This document shows positions 15,875 to 24,237 of a stretch of 41,563 bases of DNA, one piece after another. The notes beneath the pieces are model-generated. The model searched no databases and was not told where the DNA came from. It saw only the letters and a program-made list of their open reading frames with translations. Position 1 is the stretch's first letter. Every line of letters starts with the position of its first letter. Source of the stretch: a virus; the IMG/VR virus record IMGVR_UViG_3300019458_000058, positions 1 to 41,563 of that record. One strand, given 5' to 3'. The translations under genes and the position numbers were made by a program.

Positions 15875-17739
15875 TGAAATATATTTTGCCATTTTTAATG
15901 TCGTTTTCAGCTTTCGCCGCTTTGTCTGATGTTGACCGACAGGAGTTTTGGTCAAAGAATCTGCTTAAGAACGGCGGGGCCGAGAATGGCAAAGGCTCTG
16001 GCATTCATAAATGGACGGCAAGTGCTGGCACATTCGCCACGGTCACCTCTGGATCTAATCTCCTCACGGGTCGCGTGTCGTTCACTTGGGATGCCGCAGC
16101 TTCCACGAACACCTTAAGCTATGGGGCCGTTACAATTCCAAACGGCTTAAAGGGAAAAAATGGTGTAGCACTTTGTAAGATCATGACACCATCTGGAACG
16201 GCAACGCATTCTTTGCAAGCCTATGATGGGTCTAGCGTCTTAGGCTCTATTACGATAGCATCAAGCACTTCACCGCAATATCAATATGCATCTTTTATTT
16301 TCCCATCAAGCGGCACTATTATACTAAGACTTTTGGCAAACCAAAATGAGCCATCTATTACAATAGATGATTGTTGGCTCGGAGATGCCGAAGAAATTAA
16401 TTTAACTAATATCTCTCAAACGACCTTCATCGGTAATGCCTTCATTGACACAACAGCGTCTTGTCAGTGGAATAGAACCAGCACAACACTTGGCCCATTT
16501 GGAACTGTTGCCGCTTGCCCAGGTCCAACGGTTGGATCTAATCCAGGGCCAGGGATCATTCAAACAACCGATGCGGATTTGCCCAGGTTTACTGTTAACA
16601 ATTTACCTCCTGGCAGGTATCGCGTAGTCATTACCGGAAGCGGCGGGGCCGCTGTTGCAACGGGATCAACCGCTTATGCCATAACAGACGGGTCCGTCAC
16701 GGTTGGCAGAGGATATGGAAATGCGACGAATGCCTCTACATCAGAGGTTATGGTTGAGTCTTTTTTTGAATACACATCATCTGGAAATAGAACTTTTGAA
16801 TTATATACTTCAGCGGTAACTGGAACCCGATCTGATTTATATGCTCAAACAGGAAATTTGCGTGTGGATTTTTCCATCATCAAATACCCACTATCAACAG
16901 AGCTGGCTTATAAACCATCAACATCAGCACTTTCATGGTCTGGATATCACGATATAACTTGCTCATGGGCTAGAACCAACACTGCAATTGGAGATCCGGC
17001 CGCCGATGCATCTTGTTCGCTGGTCGAAAGGACTAACACCAATTTTGGAACAGTTTCGGCAACTGGATCAGTTTTGCCGCAGCTATTGCTAATCCCATCA
17101 AGAATTGGAAAATACTTCGTTTGTGTTAATTTTAGATTCCTTACAAGCAGCGGTGGGGCCGATTCTGTATTTTCCTTAAACACTTCATCTGTCACAATCG
17201 CAGAGGCTCAAGGGGATCAAGAGACCTCATTGGTAAATCAAAACCTTAACCTGTGTGGCATATGGAATATCACGTCCTTAGCAGCACAAACTCTAAGACT
17301 ACAGTGGGCGTCATCTGCCGGCTCCACGACATTGAGCGGAGTATCTCCTGGAGTCTCGACTTTGGAATGGTCCATTTTCGCAATAGATCAAGCGTTGCCG
17401 TCTCCAGTGCTGGTCCACTCGGTCGCAAGCTCTTATTCAGGGGTTACAGCAATTGAAGTGGCTCAGCTTAACTGTGACGCTTCATCGTCGATCATATCTC
17501 AGCACGGCTCATGGGTATCAAGCATTGGAAACATCTCAGCCGGCACCTGTGCAATTACTCTTTCCGCTGGCGCTTTTTCATCGACCCCATATTGTCAGAT
17601 GACCTTAGCTCAATCAGTATCTAGCGATGGCCTTATAGGCATCACGGCAAGCTCAGCCACGTCACTTACGACTGATTGTTTCTCTGGTGTAAACTGTACG
17701 ACTTATGATTTTAATCTCACATGCATTGGGGCTAAGTGA
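15871..17739 (+). CDS. Large fibre-like protein with signal peptide and carbohydrate-binding-like domain
   Basis: 622 residues. Starts with a signal peptide (MMKYILPFLMSFSAFAALSD; probable cleavage after AFA). A jelly-roll, carbohydrate-binding-like module follows: NLLKNGGAENGKGSGIHKW, then ATHSLQAYDGSSVLGSITIA and a SITIDDCWLG end at about residue 170. A long Ser/Thr-rich beta region runs to the C-terminus. Cys residues recur through the chain, which suits export through an oxidising periplasm. Either ATG of the ATGATG pair (15871 or 15874) may be used; GGAGG lies 10 nt before the first. Whether it is a virion fibre or a secreted/surface protein made by the infected cell is open. Confidence 0.7.
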   Translation: MMKYILPFLMSFSAFAALSDVDRQEFWSKNLLKNGGAENGKGSGIHKWTASAGTFATVTSGSNLLTGRVSFTWDAAASTNTLSYGAVTIPNGLKGKNGVALCKIMTPSGTATHSLQAYDGSSVLGSITIASSTSPQYQYASFIFPSSGTIILRLLANQNEPSITIDDCWLGDAEEINLTNISQTTFIGNAFIDTTASCQWNRTSTTLGPFGTVAACPGPTVGSNPGPGIIQTTDADLPRFTVNNLPPGRYRVVITGSGGAAVATGSTAYAITDGSVTVGRGYGNATNASTSEVMVESFFEYTSSGNRTFELYTSAVTGTRSDLYAQTGNLRVDFSIIKYPLSTELAYKPSTSALSWSGYHDITCSWARTNTAIGDPAADASCSLVERTNTNFGTVSATGSVLPQLLLIPSRIGKYFVCVNFRFLTSSGGADSVFSLNTSSVTIAEAQGDQETSLVNQNLNLCGIWNITSLAAQTLRLQWASSAGSTTLSGVSPGVSTLEWSIFAIDQALPSPVLVHSVASSYSGVTAIEVAQLNCDASSSIISQHGSWVSSIGNISAGTCAITLSAGAFSSTPYCQMTLAQSVSSDGLIGITASSATSLTTDCFSGVNCTTYDFNLTCIGAK

Positions 17740-18164
17740 CCACACTAATCGACTACGCTAAATCACAAATCGGAGCTCCTTACAAATGGGGCGGCTCATC
17801 TCCAATGGAGGGGTTTGATTGCTCTGGTTTTATTCAATGGTGTTTGCAATCGGTCGGCATGGACCCCAAGGGCGATCAATCAGCCCAAGCCTTATATGAG
17901 CATTTCTTTGAGCTTGGGTTTGTGAACGCTCTGCCAAAGGCCGGGGCCTTGGCGTTTTACGGCAGTCCAGAGATTTCTCACATAGCCCTTTGCATTAACG
18001 ACATGCAAGTCATTGAAGCCGGCGGCGGTGACAGCACAACCGTAAACCTTGAGGCCGCGATAAAAAAGCAAGCCAGTGTTCGCATAAGGCCCTTTGACGC
18101 CAGAAAAGACCTGGTCTCGATAATTCAGCCGGCTTATCCTAAGTGGGTGCAAGACAGTGGATAG
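17736..18164 (+). CDS. NlpC/P60-family peptidoglycan hydrolase
   Basis: 142 residues with a GTG start overlapping the previous TGA. Canonical NlpC/P60 order: IGAPYKWGGSSPMEGFDCSG with catalytic C29 and ISHIALCINDMQVIEAGGGD with H82; the segment after H82 supplies the third polar residue. These enzymes cleave D-Glu-diaminopimelate links in stem peptides. There is no signal peptide, and it lies just upstream of three small membrane genes, so endolysin of the lysis cassette is the likeliest role. A tail-associated hydrolase is the alternative because fibre genes precede it. Confidence 0.88.
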   Translation: MTTLIDYAKSQIGAPYKWGGSSPMEGFDCSGFIQWCLQSVGMDPKGDQSAQALYEHFFELGFVNALPKAGALAFYGSPEISHIALCINDMQVIEAGGGDSTTVNLEAAIKKQASVRIRPFDARKDLVSIIQPAYPKWVQDSG

Positions 18165-18414
18165 TCAAACGCTGCTCACGATTCTTTGGACCATTATCGT
18201 CTCAATCGGTGCGGCACTTCTTGGGCTTGGCGTTTGGGCGGTTAAGAAACTAATCGTGATCATTTTCGAAAATACCGTTCAGATAAAAATCCTAAATAAG
18301 CACATCGATGAGATCATGCGAGCACTTTCTCGTGTGGATAAAATGGGAAAAGACATTTCAGAGGCTCACGCAAAGATAAGGGAAATAAAGGTCCAAATAG
18401 CTAACGGGGGTTAG
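18157..18414 (+). CDS. Small membrane protein with coiled coil (holin- or spanin-like)
   Basis: 85 residues, GTG start overlapping the hydrolase by 8 bp. An N-terminal hydrophobic helix (LLTILWTIIVSIGAALLGLG, about 5-24, extending on to KKLIVIIF) is followed by an amphipathic coiled-coil-like tail (IDEIMRALSRVDKMGKDISE). This layout and the place in the lysis cassette suggest a holin or spanin-type partner. No family is certain. Confidence 0.65.
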   Translation: MDSQTLLTILWTIIVSIGAALLGLGVWAVKKLIVIIFENTVQIKILNKHIDEIMRALSRVDKMGKDISEAHAKIREIKVQIANGG

Positions 18415-18415
18415 T

Positions 18416-18808
18416 ATGAAACAATTAATTTTAGCCATGATCCTAATGACTGGATTTATGGCATTTGCTCAGGCGCCTGATGTGGCGCCGACAATGGTCG
18501 TCTCGGCGTCCGCACCGGCAGACGATGTGCTCATGCCTCCGGCATGGCTCGCCACGGCTTTAAAGACAATCGAGTCAATGCCGATAATTGGCCCTGTTGC
18601 CGTTGAGGTGTTCAAGTGGTTGGGCGTGATTGCATCAATCGCAACGGCGCTTGTGACGTTTTTAGTGGCGGTCATTCGCGCCCTATCTGTGGTTTTGAGT
18701 GCGGCCAGGATGCTTGCACTTGCCAACATGATAGCGGCCTTTGAGTCATCAAAGATCATGTATTGGCTAAAGTTTTTCTCAATCTACAATGCAAAAGAAA
18801 AGAAATGA
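18416..18808 (+). CDS. Exported/membrane protein with signal peptide, unknown function
   Basis: 130 residues. A signal peptide (MKQLILAMILMTGFMAFAQA, probable cleavage after AFA) is followed by a short Ala/Pro/Met linker, then two to three hydrophobic helices between about 57 and 110 (FKWLGVIASIATALVTFLVA; VLSAARMLALANMIAAF) and a basic end. GGGGG lies about 7 nt before the ATG, inside the end of the previous gene. Candidate holin or a phage inner-membrane protein of the lysis block. Confidence 0.6.
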   Translation: MKQLILAMILMTGFMAFAQAPDVAPTMVVSASAPADDVLMPPAWLATALKTIESMPIIGPVAVEVFKWLGVIASIATALVTFLVAVIRALSVVLSAARMLALANMIAAFESSKIMYWLKFFSIYNAKEKK

Positions 18809-19048
18809 GTGCTCTCTTCAATAGAAAAGATTTTAGCCCTGATCGAAAAGTATGTAACAGTTTGGCTGGCCTTTTTGGCCGGCCAGGCTTTCGAAGAAAG
18901 GAAGCGGCTTCGTCTTGAGCGAAAAAAGATTGACGATGATCTCAAAGTCAAGATTAGACAAGCCGAGCTTGAGATTGAGCTTAAGAGCAAGGGTGTGTCT
19001 GATCGCGATGTTGTTGCCGACATCTTTAGCCAGGGCGAGCGGAAGTGA
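18809..19048 (+). CDS. Putative i-spanin-like (Rz-like) protein
   Basis: 79 residues, GTG start directly after the previous TGA; an ATG two codons upstream is out of frame. Residues 12-27 (KYVTVWLAFLAGQAFEE) form a short hydrophobic N-terminal anchor, followed by a long, highly charged helix (RLRLERKKIDDDLKVKIRQA) typical of Rz-type spanins. Its 3' part is overlapped in another frame by the next gene, the arrangement known for Rz/Rz1. The hydrophobic segment is short and the family match is not confirmed. Confidence 0.5.
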   Translation: MLSSIEKILALIEKYVTVWLAFLAGQAFEERKRLRLERKKIDDDLKVKIRQAELEIELKSKGVSDRDVVADIFSQGERK

Positions 19049-19256
19049 TGTTTGCTATAGCAACACTGATATGGTCAAGCTTCGTGAGTACAAGCTTTCT
19101 TGCGATAAAGATAAGTCACAGCTTCAAGCATTTAAAGAGGCTTACAATCAATGCATGGAAACAGAGCCATGCGTGGAGTCAAGTGGTGGGGAAATGTTTT
19201 TCATGACCTTGGCAGTTTTTGTGGCTGGAGTGTTTTTGGGTGGATCTATAAAGTGA
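18993..19256 (+). CDS. Envelope protein with signal peptide and C-terminal membrane anchor
   Basis: About 87 residues if it starts at GTG 18993; an ATG at 19008 is the alternative. It begins inside the i-spanin-like gene in a different frame (56-bp overlap). The N-terminus (VCLIAMLLPTSLARASGSDV) looks like a signal peptide. The central part is helical with Cys residues (SQLQAFKEAYNQCMETEPC), and the end is a hydrophobic anchor (MFFMTLAVFVAGVFLGGS). No lipobox is present, so it is not an Rz1-type lipoprotein. Similar signal-plus-C-anchor proteins follow spanin-like genes in other phages (recalled). Confidence 0.6.
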   Translation: MCLIAMLLPTSLARASGSDVCYSNTDMVKLREYKLSCDKDKSQLQAFKEAYNQCMETEPCVESSGGEMFFMTLAVFVAGVFLGGSIK

Positions 19257-19263
19257 GGTAAGA

Positions 19264-19644
19264 ATGGAAACTCTCTCTTTTGGGTACAAAAAACCAGAAT
19301 CAGGCGATAAGGGTTCAGCCCTTTTTACGGCGCTTGAGGATGATATTCAGCAGCTTAATGATCATGACCACGACGGCACAAACTCAGCCCCTCTAACGGC
19401 ACAATCCATCGTCGGTATTGTCCAGACCATCTCGTCAGGCTCATGGGTCGCCAATGGTCCAACTGGATTTTACCGGCAGCTTGTGACAATACCTCCTGGG
19501 TTTGATTTCGATTTGGTTGGAATAAGCTTTAGGCTAACGACTGGCGAGGTCGTTTTGCCAACTGTGGAGCGGCAATCAGATACGACCTATTATGTCTACA
19601 CAATTGATAATTCTCTTTCATTCTTAGCGGTTTATGGCGGCTAG
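19264..19644 (+). CDS. Phage virion-associated protein, unknown function
   Basis: 126 residues with GAGGT 5 nt upstream. The sequence METLSFGYKKPESGDKGSAL, then HDHDGTNSAPL and TYYVYTIDNSLSFLAVYGG, matches a small family I recall in podovirus-like genomes close to tail nozzle genes. The N-terminal third looks like a virion-attachment segment and the rest a small beta domain. The stop overlaps the nozzle-like gene start by 11 bp. Confidence 0.75.
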   Translation: METLSFGYKKPESGDKGSALFTALEDDIQQLNDHDHDGTNSAPLTAQSIVGIVQTISSGSWVANGPTGFYRQLVTIPPGFDFDLVGISFRLTTGEVVLPTVERQSDTTYYVYTIDNSLSFLAVYGG

Positions 19645-21904
19645 ATCGGCAAACCCTTTTGAAGTAACTGACTTCTCTGCCGGCATCACTGATGATGTCT
19701 TTGAGCAGGCCTATAACACCTATGCCACTCTTGATAATTTCATTCTGACATCCGATGGAAAGCCCGCCTCTCGCGACGGATCAGTCATTGATAATGACAC
19801 TCCGGCAAATGACCAAATCCCGGCAGGCGTTCAGCGCATTGGGACACTGATCAATTACGCCAATAACACTACTCTTTTTGTTCATTCAGCAAAAGCCTTT
19901 TACTATAGAAACCCTGCCGCTTACGCAACACTCACCGGACCAACCGGGAATTCAGTCTTAAGCACTGGTACTGTAACCAATGCGCTTTCCTACACTCAGT
20001 GGAATAGGCACATATTTTTAACGAGTGACGCTTTTCCAAGACCTCAAAAAATTTATCGTGATTCGGGAGGCGTTTATCGTGTGAGGACCTCTGGCCTTCC
20101 GGCGCTGGCCAGCGATCCAACCGTTGTGATTGGAACTGCTGAGACGAATGATTATTTGTACGCATTTCATTATCACTACACTTACATGGTGGGTGATCAG
20201 GAGCATCAGGATTTTGGCGCAACAACAGTCATTGAAGTTGATGATTCATCAGATCCGGGTACCAGTCCAAACACCATCAACTCAATTCCGGTTATTTCAA
20301 ACGGTGTGATTGATAATTGGGACACAACGGTCATTAAGGTTTTCATTTATCGAACCATTGCTGGCGGCTCCACTCTTTACAAGATTGGTGAAGTGACCAA
20401 TGGAACGACGACGTTTAATGACACGTTCGCCGATACGGCGATTGTAGATAACGACATAATTTACACCGATGATGGCACTCTTGATTTTGACCCCACGCCT
20501 GAATCAAAGCTGGTGCATGTCGTAAACTCCACTGGATATTACGGCTATATCAAAGATGGGTCAGAGCAATTTCCAAACAAGGTGAGACAATCTGTTCCGG
20601 GAGATCCTGACGCATGCCCAGAGGATTTTGAGACTGAGCTTGAGGATGAGCTGGTAGGCCTTTCAAGTGCGAAATCAAACCCAATATTTTTATGCAAGAA
20701 ACACATTTACAGGTGCGAGGGGGCTTTTGATCAATTCGGTCGCGGCGGCATGAACCCAATTAGGATCTCTGACACCGCCGGATGCGTGTCTAACCTTTCA
20801 ATTGTTCAAGCAGAGAATGGTGTTTTTTGGGCTGGCAATGATGGGTTTTATTACACCGATGGTTATCAGACCATTAAGATTTCAGACAATATAAACACCA
20901 GATATAAAAATTTGCTTGGCGAGCAAACTCAGCGCAATAGAATTTATGGCAAATTTGATGAATTAAACCGCAGAATTTTGTGGGGAATTCAATCAGATTC
21001 GGGCTCCCTTGATAATGACTCGTCCATTGTCCTTGATCTCAGGTGGGGGATTAAGCCTAAAAGTGTGTTCACCACATGGAGCGGGAATAGCTTCATGCCA
21101 ACGGCATTTGAGTTTTTCAATGACTCTCTTTACCGGGCCGACACTAGGGGCTATGTGTTCATTCATGATTCTGACACTTTGACTGATCCTAAGATCGACA
21201 CTGCCGCTGACGCAGAGGATTGGAACCGAGAGACCATCATCTGGACCTATCAGTCCATCAACATCAATTTTGGTGGGACCTTCTTTAGGAAAATTCCAAC
21301 AAGGATTTTGCTGACCGCTGCCAATCGGGCAGACACGACAATCCAAATCTCAGCCATAAATGATGATGGCAAAATGACCAGAAACCTAAATGTCATCAGA
21401 TGGCGCAGGAACTTCACCTGGGGGGATCAGTCTTTTGTCTGGGGCAATGAGGATTGCGTATGGAATGCCACGGGCCTTATTGAACAATGGCGCAGATTTC
21501 CAGCCAGAGGGCTTAGGGTGTCTTACGTCCAGATGGTCATCACAAATGGTTTTTCAGCCATCACCAATTCGGACACCGATGGCAATGCCACGTTTAATGG
21601 TGCGGCCAACACGGCGACCCTTGATAATGTAACACTCGCCTGGCCCGAGGACGCGGTTGATTATTTCATCTACACTGAGGCTGATGACTACACCCAAGGG
21701 TTTCTCATCACGACCAGGAATAGCGACACTGTGGTCACGGTCACCGACCCAAACAATGTGCTGCCCAATGGGTCACTTCAATGGGTAATACGAGGGTTTA
21801 AGAAAGGGGAGCCTTTAAATCTCTTGGCCTACAACATCCATTGGCAGGACATCTCCCAGACCCAAGAAACATTTGAGACCGGGTCTAGCGGTGAAAACCA
21901 ATGA
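19634..21904 (+). CDS. Tail nozzle / stabilisation-like protein
   Basis: 756 residues. The N-terminus (FEVTDFSAGITDDVFEQ, then LDNFILTSDGKPASRDGSV) is the pattern of large podoviral tail tubular or stabilisation proteins, which start with 'grv...G-lnt' style strands and form a beta-propeller nozzle under the adaptor ring. Repeated blade-like motifs recur (GVFWAGNDGFYYTDGYQ; NRIYGKFDELNRRILWGIQS). The size matches T7 gp12 / P22 gp10-type proteins. Encoded just before the adaptor-like gene, which supports this role. Confidence 0.75.
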   Translation: MAARSANPFEVTDFSAGITDDVFEQAYNTYATLDNFILTSDGKPASRDGSVIDNDTPANDQIPAGVQRIGTLINYANNTTLFVHSAKAFYYRNPAAYATLTGPTGNSVLSTGTVTNALSYTQWNRHIFLTSDAFPRPQKIYRDSGGVYRVRTSGLPALASDPTVVIGTAETNDYLYAFHYHYTYMVGDQEHQDFGATTVIEVDDSSDPGTSPNTINSIPVISNGVIDNWDTTVIKVFIYRTIAGGSTLYKIGEVTNGTTTFNDTFADTAIVDNDIIYTDDGTLDFDPTPESKLVHVVNSTGYYGYIKDGSEQFPNKVRQSVPGDPDACPEDFETELEDELVGLSSAKSNPIFLCKKHIYRCEGAFDQFGRGGMNPIRISDTAGCVSNLSIVQAENGVFWAGNDGFYYTDGYQTIKISDNINTRYKNLLGEQTQRNRIYGKFDELNRRILWGIQSDSGSLDNDSSIVLDLRWGIKPKSVFTTWSGNSFMPTAFEFFNDSLYRADTRGYVFIHDSDTLTDPKIDTAADAEDWNRETIIWTYQSININFGGTFFRKIPTRILLTAANRADTTIQISAINDDGKMTRNLNVIRWRRNFTWGDQSFVWGNEDCVWNATGLIEQWRRFPARGLRVSYVQMVITNGFSAITNSDTDGNATFNGAANTATLDNVTLAWPEDAVDYFIYTEADDYTQGFLITTRNSDTVVTVTDPNNVLPNGSLQWVIRGFKKGEPLNLLAYNIHWQDISQTQETFETGSSGENQ

Positions 21905-21978
21905 TCGACTTGCTCGAATGGGGTTTTTATTGGAGCATAAATTGAGAGATACCGATAATTACAAAAGGGTAACGCACC

Positions 21979-22677
21979 ATGGCTTATAGGACTTTTGGCG
22001 ATCTCAGGGAGCAGGTTGAGGCAGAGCTTGACCTTGAGGCCGAGGAGTTCATTCAGCCAACTGAGATGCAGCGGTATTTCAACTCTGGAATTCAAATTAT
22101 TGAGGCCGAGATAATCAAGCTTGGGCTTAGGGAGAGATACCTGCAAGATGAGGCCTTCATTTCAATTGTAGTTGATCAGCAGGATTATTCATTGCCTGCT
22201 GACATTATCGACACCAAAATCAGAAAGCTTGTTTATCGTGAAAACACGATTGTCTACACGATAAAACCCTTGCGCTCGGAGTCGGCCTACGAGACCGAGG
22301 ATGTGTTTAACCTCTACAACTCTTCTGATTATTATTTTTATTCAATCTACAAAACCTCTGAAAATTACGTGTTGAGACTCACCCCAAAAGCCCGCAAAAA
22401 TTTCACTGATGCGATCAGAATCATTTATTTTAAAGACTTGAATCAATACACCGATGACGACACCAATTGTGATGTGCCACAGATTTGCTATGAATATTTG
22501 CTGAGCTATGTTCGCTATCGCTGCTATAAAAAAGAACTTCACGCGAATGCAGATAGTGAAAAGCAAGACTTAGCAGCTTTGCTTCAGCTTATGCGCGAAA
22601 CTCTACAGGGCCAAGTCGCCGATCCAGACATGGATCTCAATGACCAGGATGTTAAAGTATATGAGGAGCACTCATGA
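21979..22677 (+). CDS. Head-tail adaptor-like protein
   Basis: 232 residues. Helical N-terminus with the common adaptor pattern (TFGDLREQVEAELDLEAEEF, then EMQRYFNSGIQIIEAEII) and a beta insertion around YSLPADIIDTKIRKL. A C-terminal helical part (CYEYLLSYVRYRCYKKEL) completes the gp11/gp4-like fold expected of the ring between portal and nozzle. AAAGGG lies about 11 nt upstream. ATGA overlap with the next gene. Confidence 0.78.
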   Translation: MAYRTFGDLREQVEAELDLEAEEFIQPTEMQRYFNSGIQIIEAEIIKLGLRERYLQDEAFISIVVDQQDYSLPADIIDTKIRKLVYRENTIVYTIKPLRSESAYETEDVFNLYNSSDYYFYSIYKTSENYVLRLTPKARKNFTDAIRIIYFKDLNQYTDDDTNCDVPQICYEYLLSYVRYRCYKKELHANADSEKQDLAALLQLMRETLQGQVADPDMDLNDQDVKVYEEHS

Positions 22678-23411
22678 GTCTTAGGGATTATATTTATCAA
22701 CAGCGAGAGCTTCAACGTCAGGCGGCCGAACGCAGGCGCTTTGAGATGGAAACACAGGAGCGCGAACGACAGCAGCAAATGGCAAATAATCCAGCCATTC
22801 GCATTCCCATGCAATCAGAATTCGAGCGCCGAGCTGGTGTAATGCCGCCAGGATATGAAGGCACGAGAAACAGAGAAACTGGTGAACTGTTAGCCCAATA
22901 CCGAATGGACCCATATGCTGGACGCGCTCAACAGGCATTGGCAGAGCAAGCGTTCGCAGAGGGCGAAAGTCCATGGCTGAAGCTTCAAATGCAGCAGCAG
23001 AGAATGGGCGAGGAAGACCAAAGAGGGGCGGCCCAAAGAGCTTCACAGCAGGCCTTGTCTCAGGCGGCCGGAACTCTGGCTAGAACTGGTGGGCTGTCAA
23101 GTGGGGCTAGGAGTTCTCTTGCAAGACAAGGGGCTAGGGATCTTATGACCTCTCGCCAACAAATCTCAAGGCAAGGAATGGGCGAAAGGCTTGGCCTTCA
23201 GGCTCAAGACCTAGGGCGGCGTGAGGGGTTGGTTAAGAGCTTTGCTGATGCCGAGTCAGCCGCAAAGCAGGCCGACATTGGACAATTAACTGGTGACATT
23301 ACAAGGTCGGCCGCATTTGATGTGAACAGATACAATGAAATGATGCGCGCGTGGGCCGCTCAACAATCAGCCGATGCGACGAGAGCTTCCGGAGGCGGTG
23401 GAAAGAAGTGA
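22674..23411 (+). CDS. Internal virion (ejection-like) protein
   Basis: 245 residues, extremely rich in Gln, Arg and Ala, mostly helical. It includes ARTGGLSSGARSSLARQGAR around residues 135-155, a motif I recall in phage internal or ejection proteins. No membrane helix. Its place after the adaptor gene and before other Gly/Ala-rich helical proteins fits a set of proteins delivered with the DNA. Evidence is composition, context and the remembered motif only. Confidence 0.65.
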   Translation: MSLRDYIYQQRELQRQAAERRRFEMETQERERQQQMANNPAIRIPMQSEFERRAGVMPPGYEGTRNRETGELLAQYRMDPYAGRAQQALAEQAFAEGESPWLKLQMQQQRMGEEDQRGAAQRASQQALSQAAGTLARTGGLSSGARSSLARQGARDLMTSRQQISRQGMGERLGLQAQDLGRREGLVKSFADAESAAKQADIGQLTGDITRSAAFDVNRYNEMMRAWAAQQSADATRASGGGGKK

Positions 23412-23839
23412 ATATCCATCGCTTAACTTTAGACGAATGGAATAAAATGAGCGAGAATGCTCACTTTATTTGCTTCAGGGAAAAGCGTGATCCATCAATG
23501 AACACTTTTGATTTTGCCTTATTTGTTGAGGACAATGATAAACCAATGAGCTATGCCACTTGCATTGAAATGGATAAAGAGTCGGTCTACATGCAGCACG
23601 GAGGAGCATTCCCTTCAATTGCAGGCACGGCCTTAAGCTATAGGTCATACCATGTAATCCTTAAGCGCCTGGCTGAGACGTACAAGCGAGCCTCGACAAG
23701 AATTCAAAACACGAACACCCCAATGCTTAAAATGGCCATAAGGGCAGGGTTTTTAATCAATGGAGTGGACGTGCTTGAGAATGAAATCTTTGTGCATTTG
23801 AAAAATGATTTCTCAAACTCGGTGTATGCTGATGCATGA
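23408..23839 (+). CDS. GNAT-like acetyltransferase-fold protein 1
   Basis: 143 residues from a GTG start overlapping the previous TGA (an in-frame ATG further upstream would lie inside the previous gene). The N-terminal half is alpha/beta (HFICFREKRD; FDFALFVEDNDKPMSYATCI). The C-terminal part TRIQNTNTPMLKMAIRAGFL is the typical GNAT motif in which Asn and the MAIRAGF helix close the acetyl-CoA site. Substrate unknown. The following gene encodes a second protein of similar size and layout. Both lie among ejection-like genes, a position where phage GNATs recur. Confidence 0.6.
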   Translation: MNIHRLTLDEWNKMSENAHFICFREKRDPSMNTFDFALFVEDNDKPMSYATCIEMDKESVYMQHGGAFPSIAGTALSYRSYHVILKRLAETYKRASTRIQNTNTPMLKMAIRAGFLINGVDVLENEIFVHLKNDFSNSVYADA

Positions 23840-24236
23840 TTTTTATTTGGAGCCTTTTTCTTGGGAAACTCACGGAGCTGTCTATAGCGGATGGTTTAAG
23901 TCACGGGGAGTTTTCGAGCCTGAACAAAAGTTTATCAGTCCCACTGGGTTTATGGTCTACTCTAGCGGCTCACCAATTTGTGCGGGGTTTTTATCTTTGA
24001 CTGACAATAATGTCGCAATGATAACCAATTTCATCTCTGATGAAAAATGCAATAAAGAAACACGCTCGCAAGCGGTTGATTTTTTAATCGATCGGCTGGT
24101 TGATCTTGCGTCATCCTTTAAGGGCATTGACCTAATTTGTGCGAGCACAAATTTGACCCACGTTAAGGATAGGTTTTTAAACCATGATTTTCACGTCATG
24201 GACGATGGTTATGTAAACTTAGGCAGGAGGATTTAG
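23826..24236 (+). CDS. GNAT-like protein 2
   Basis: 136 residues from ATG 23826 (ATG 23832 is equally possible; neither has a clear ribosome binding site), overlapping the previous gene by about 14 bp. Strands at PICAGFLSLTDNNVAMITNF are followed by a helix (SQAVDFLIDRLVDLASSFKG) and then ICASTNLTHVKDRFLNHDF, the beta-alpha-beta order and N..hv..R.L..GF-like ending of the GNAT fold. The glycine-rich acetyl-CoA loop is not evident, so the protein may be degenerate or structural. Confidence 0.55.
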   Translation: MLMHDFYLEPFSWETHGAVYSGWFKSRGVFEPEQKFISPTGFMVYSSGSPICAGFLSLTDNNVAMITNFISDEKCNKETRSQAVDFLIDRLVDLASSFKGIDLICASTNLTHVKDRFLNHDFHVMDDGYVNLGRRI

Positions 24237-24237
24237 C

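Noticed and set aside
18993-19256. Rz1-type outer-membrane lipoprotein
   Set aside because: The residues before the first Cys (GSDVC) do not form a lipobox, and the protein has a C-terminal membrane helix instead.
21901-21945. 14-codon ORF after the nozzle-like gene (ATGA overlap)
   Set aside because: Too short to support and without a ribosome binding site or repeat elsewhere; the gap more likely holds only the leader of the adaptor gene.
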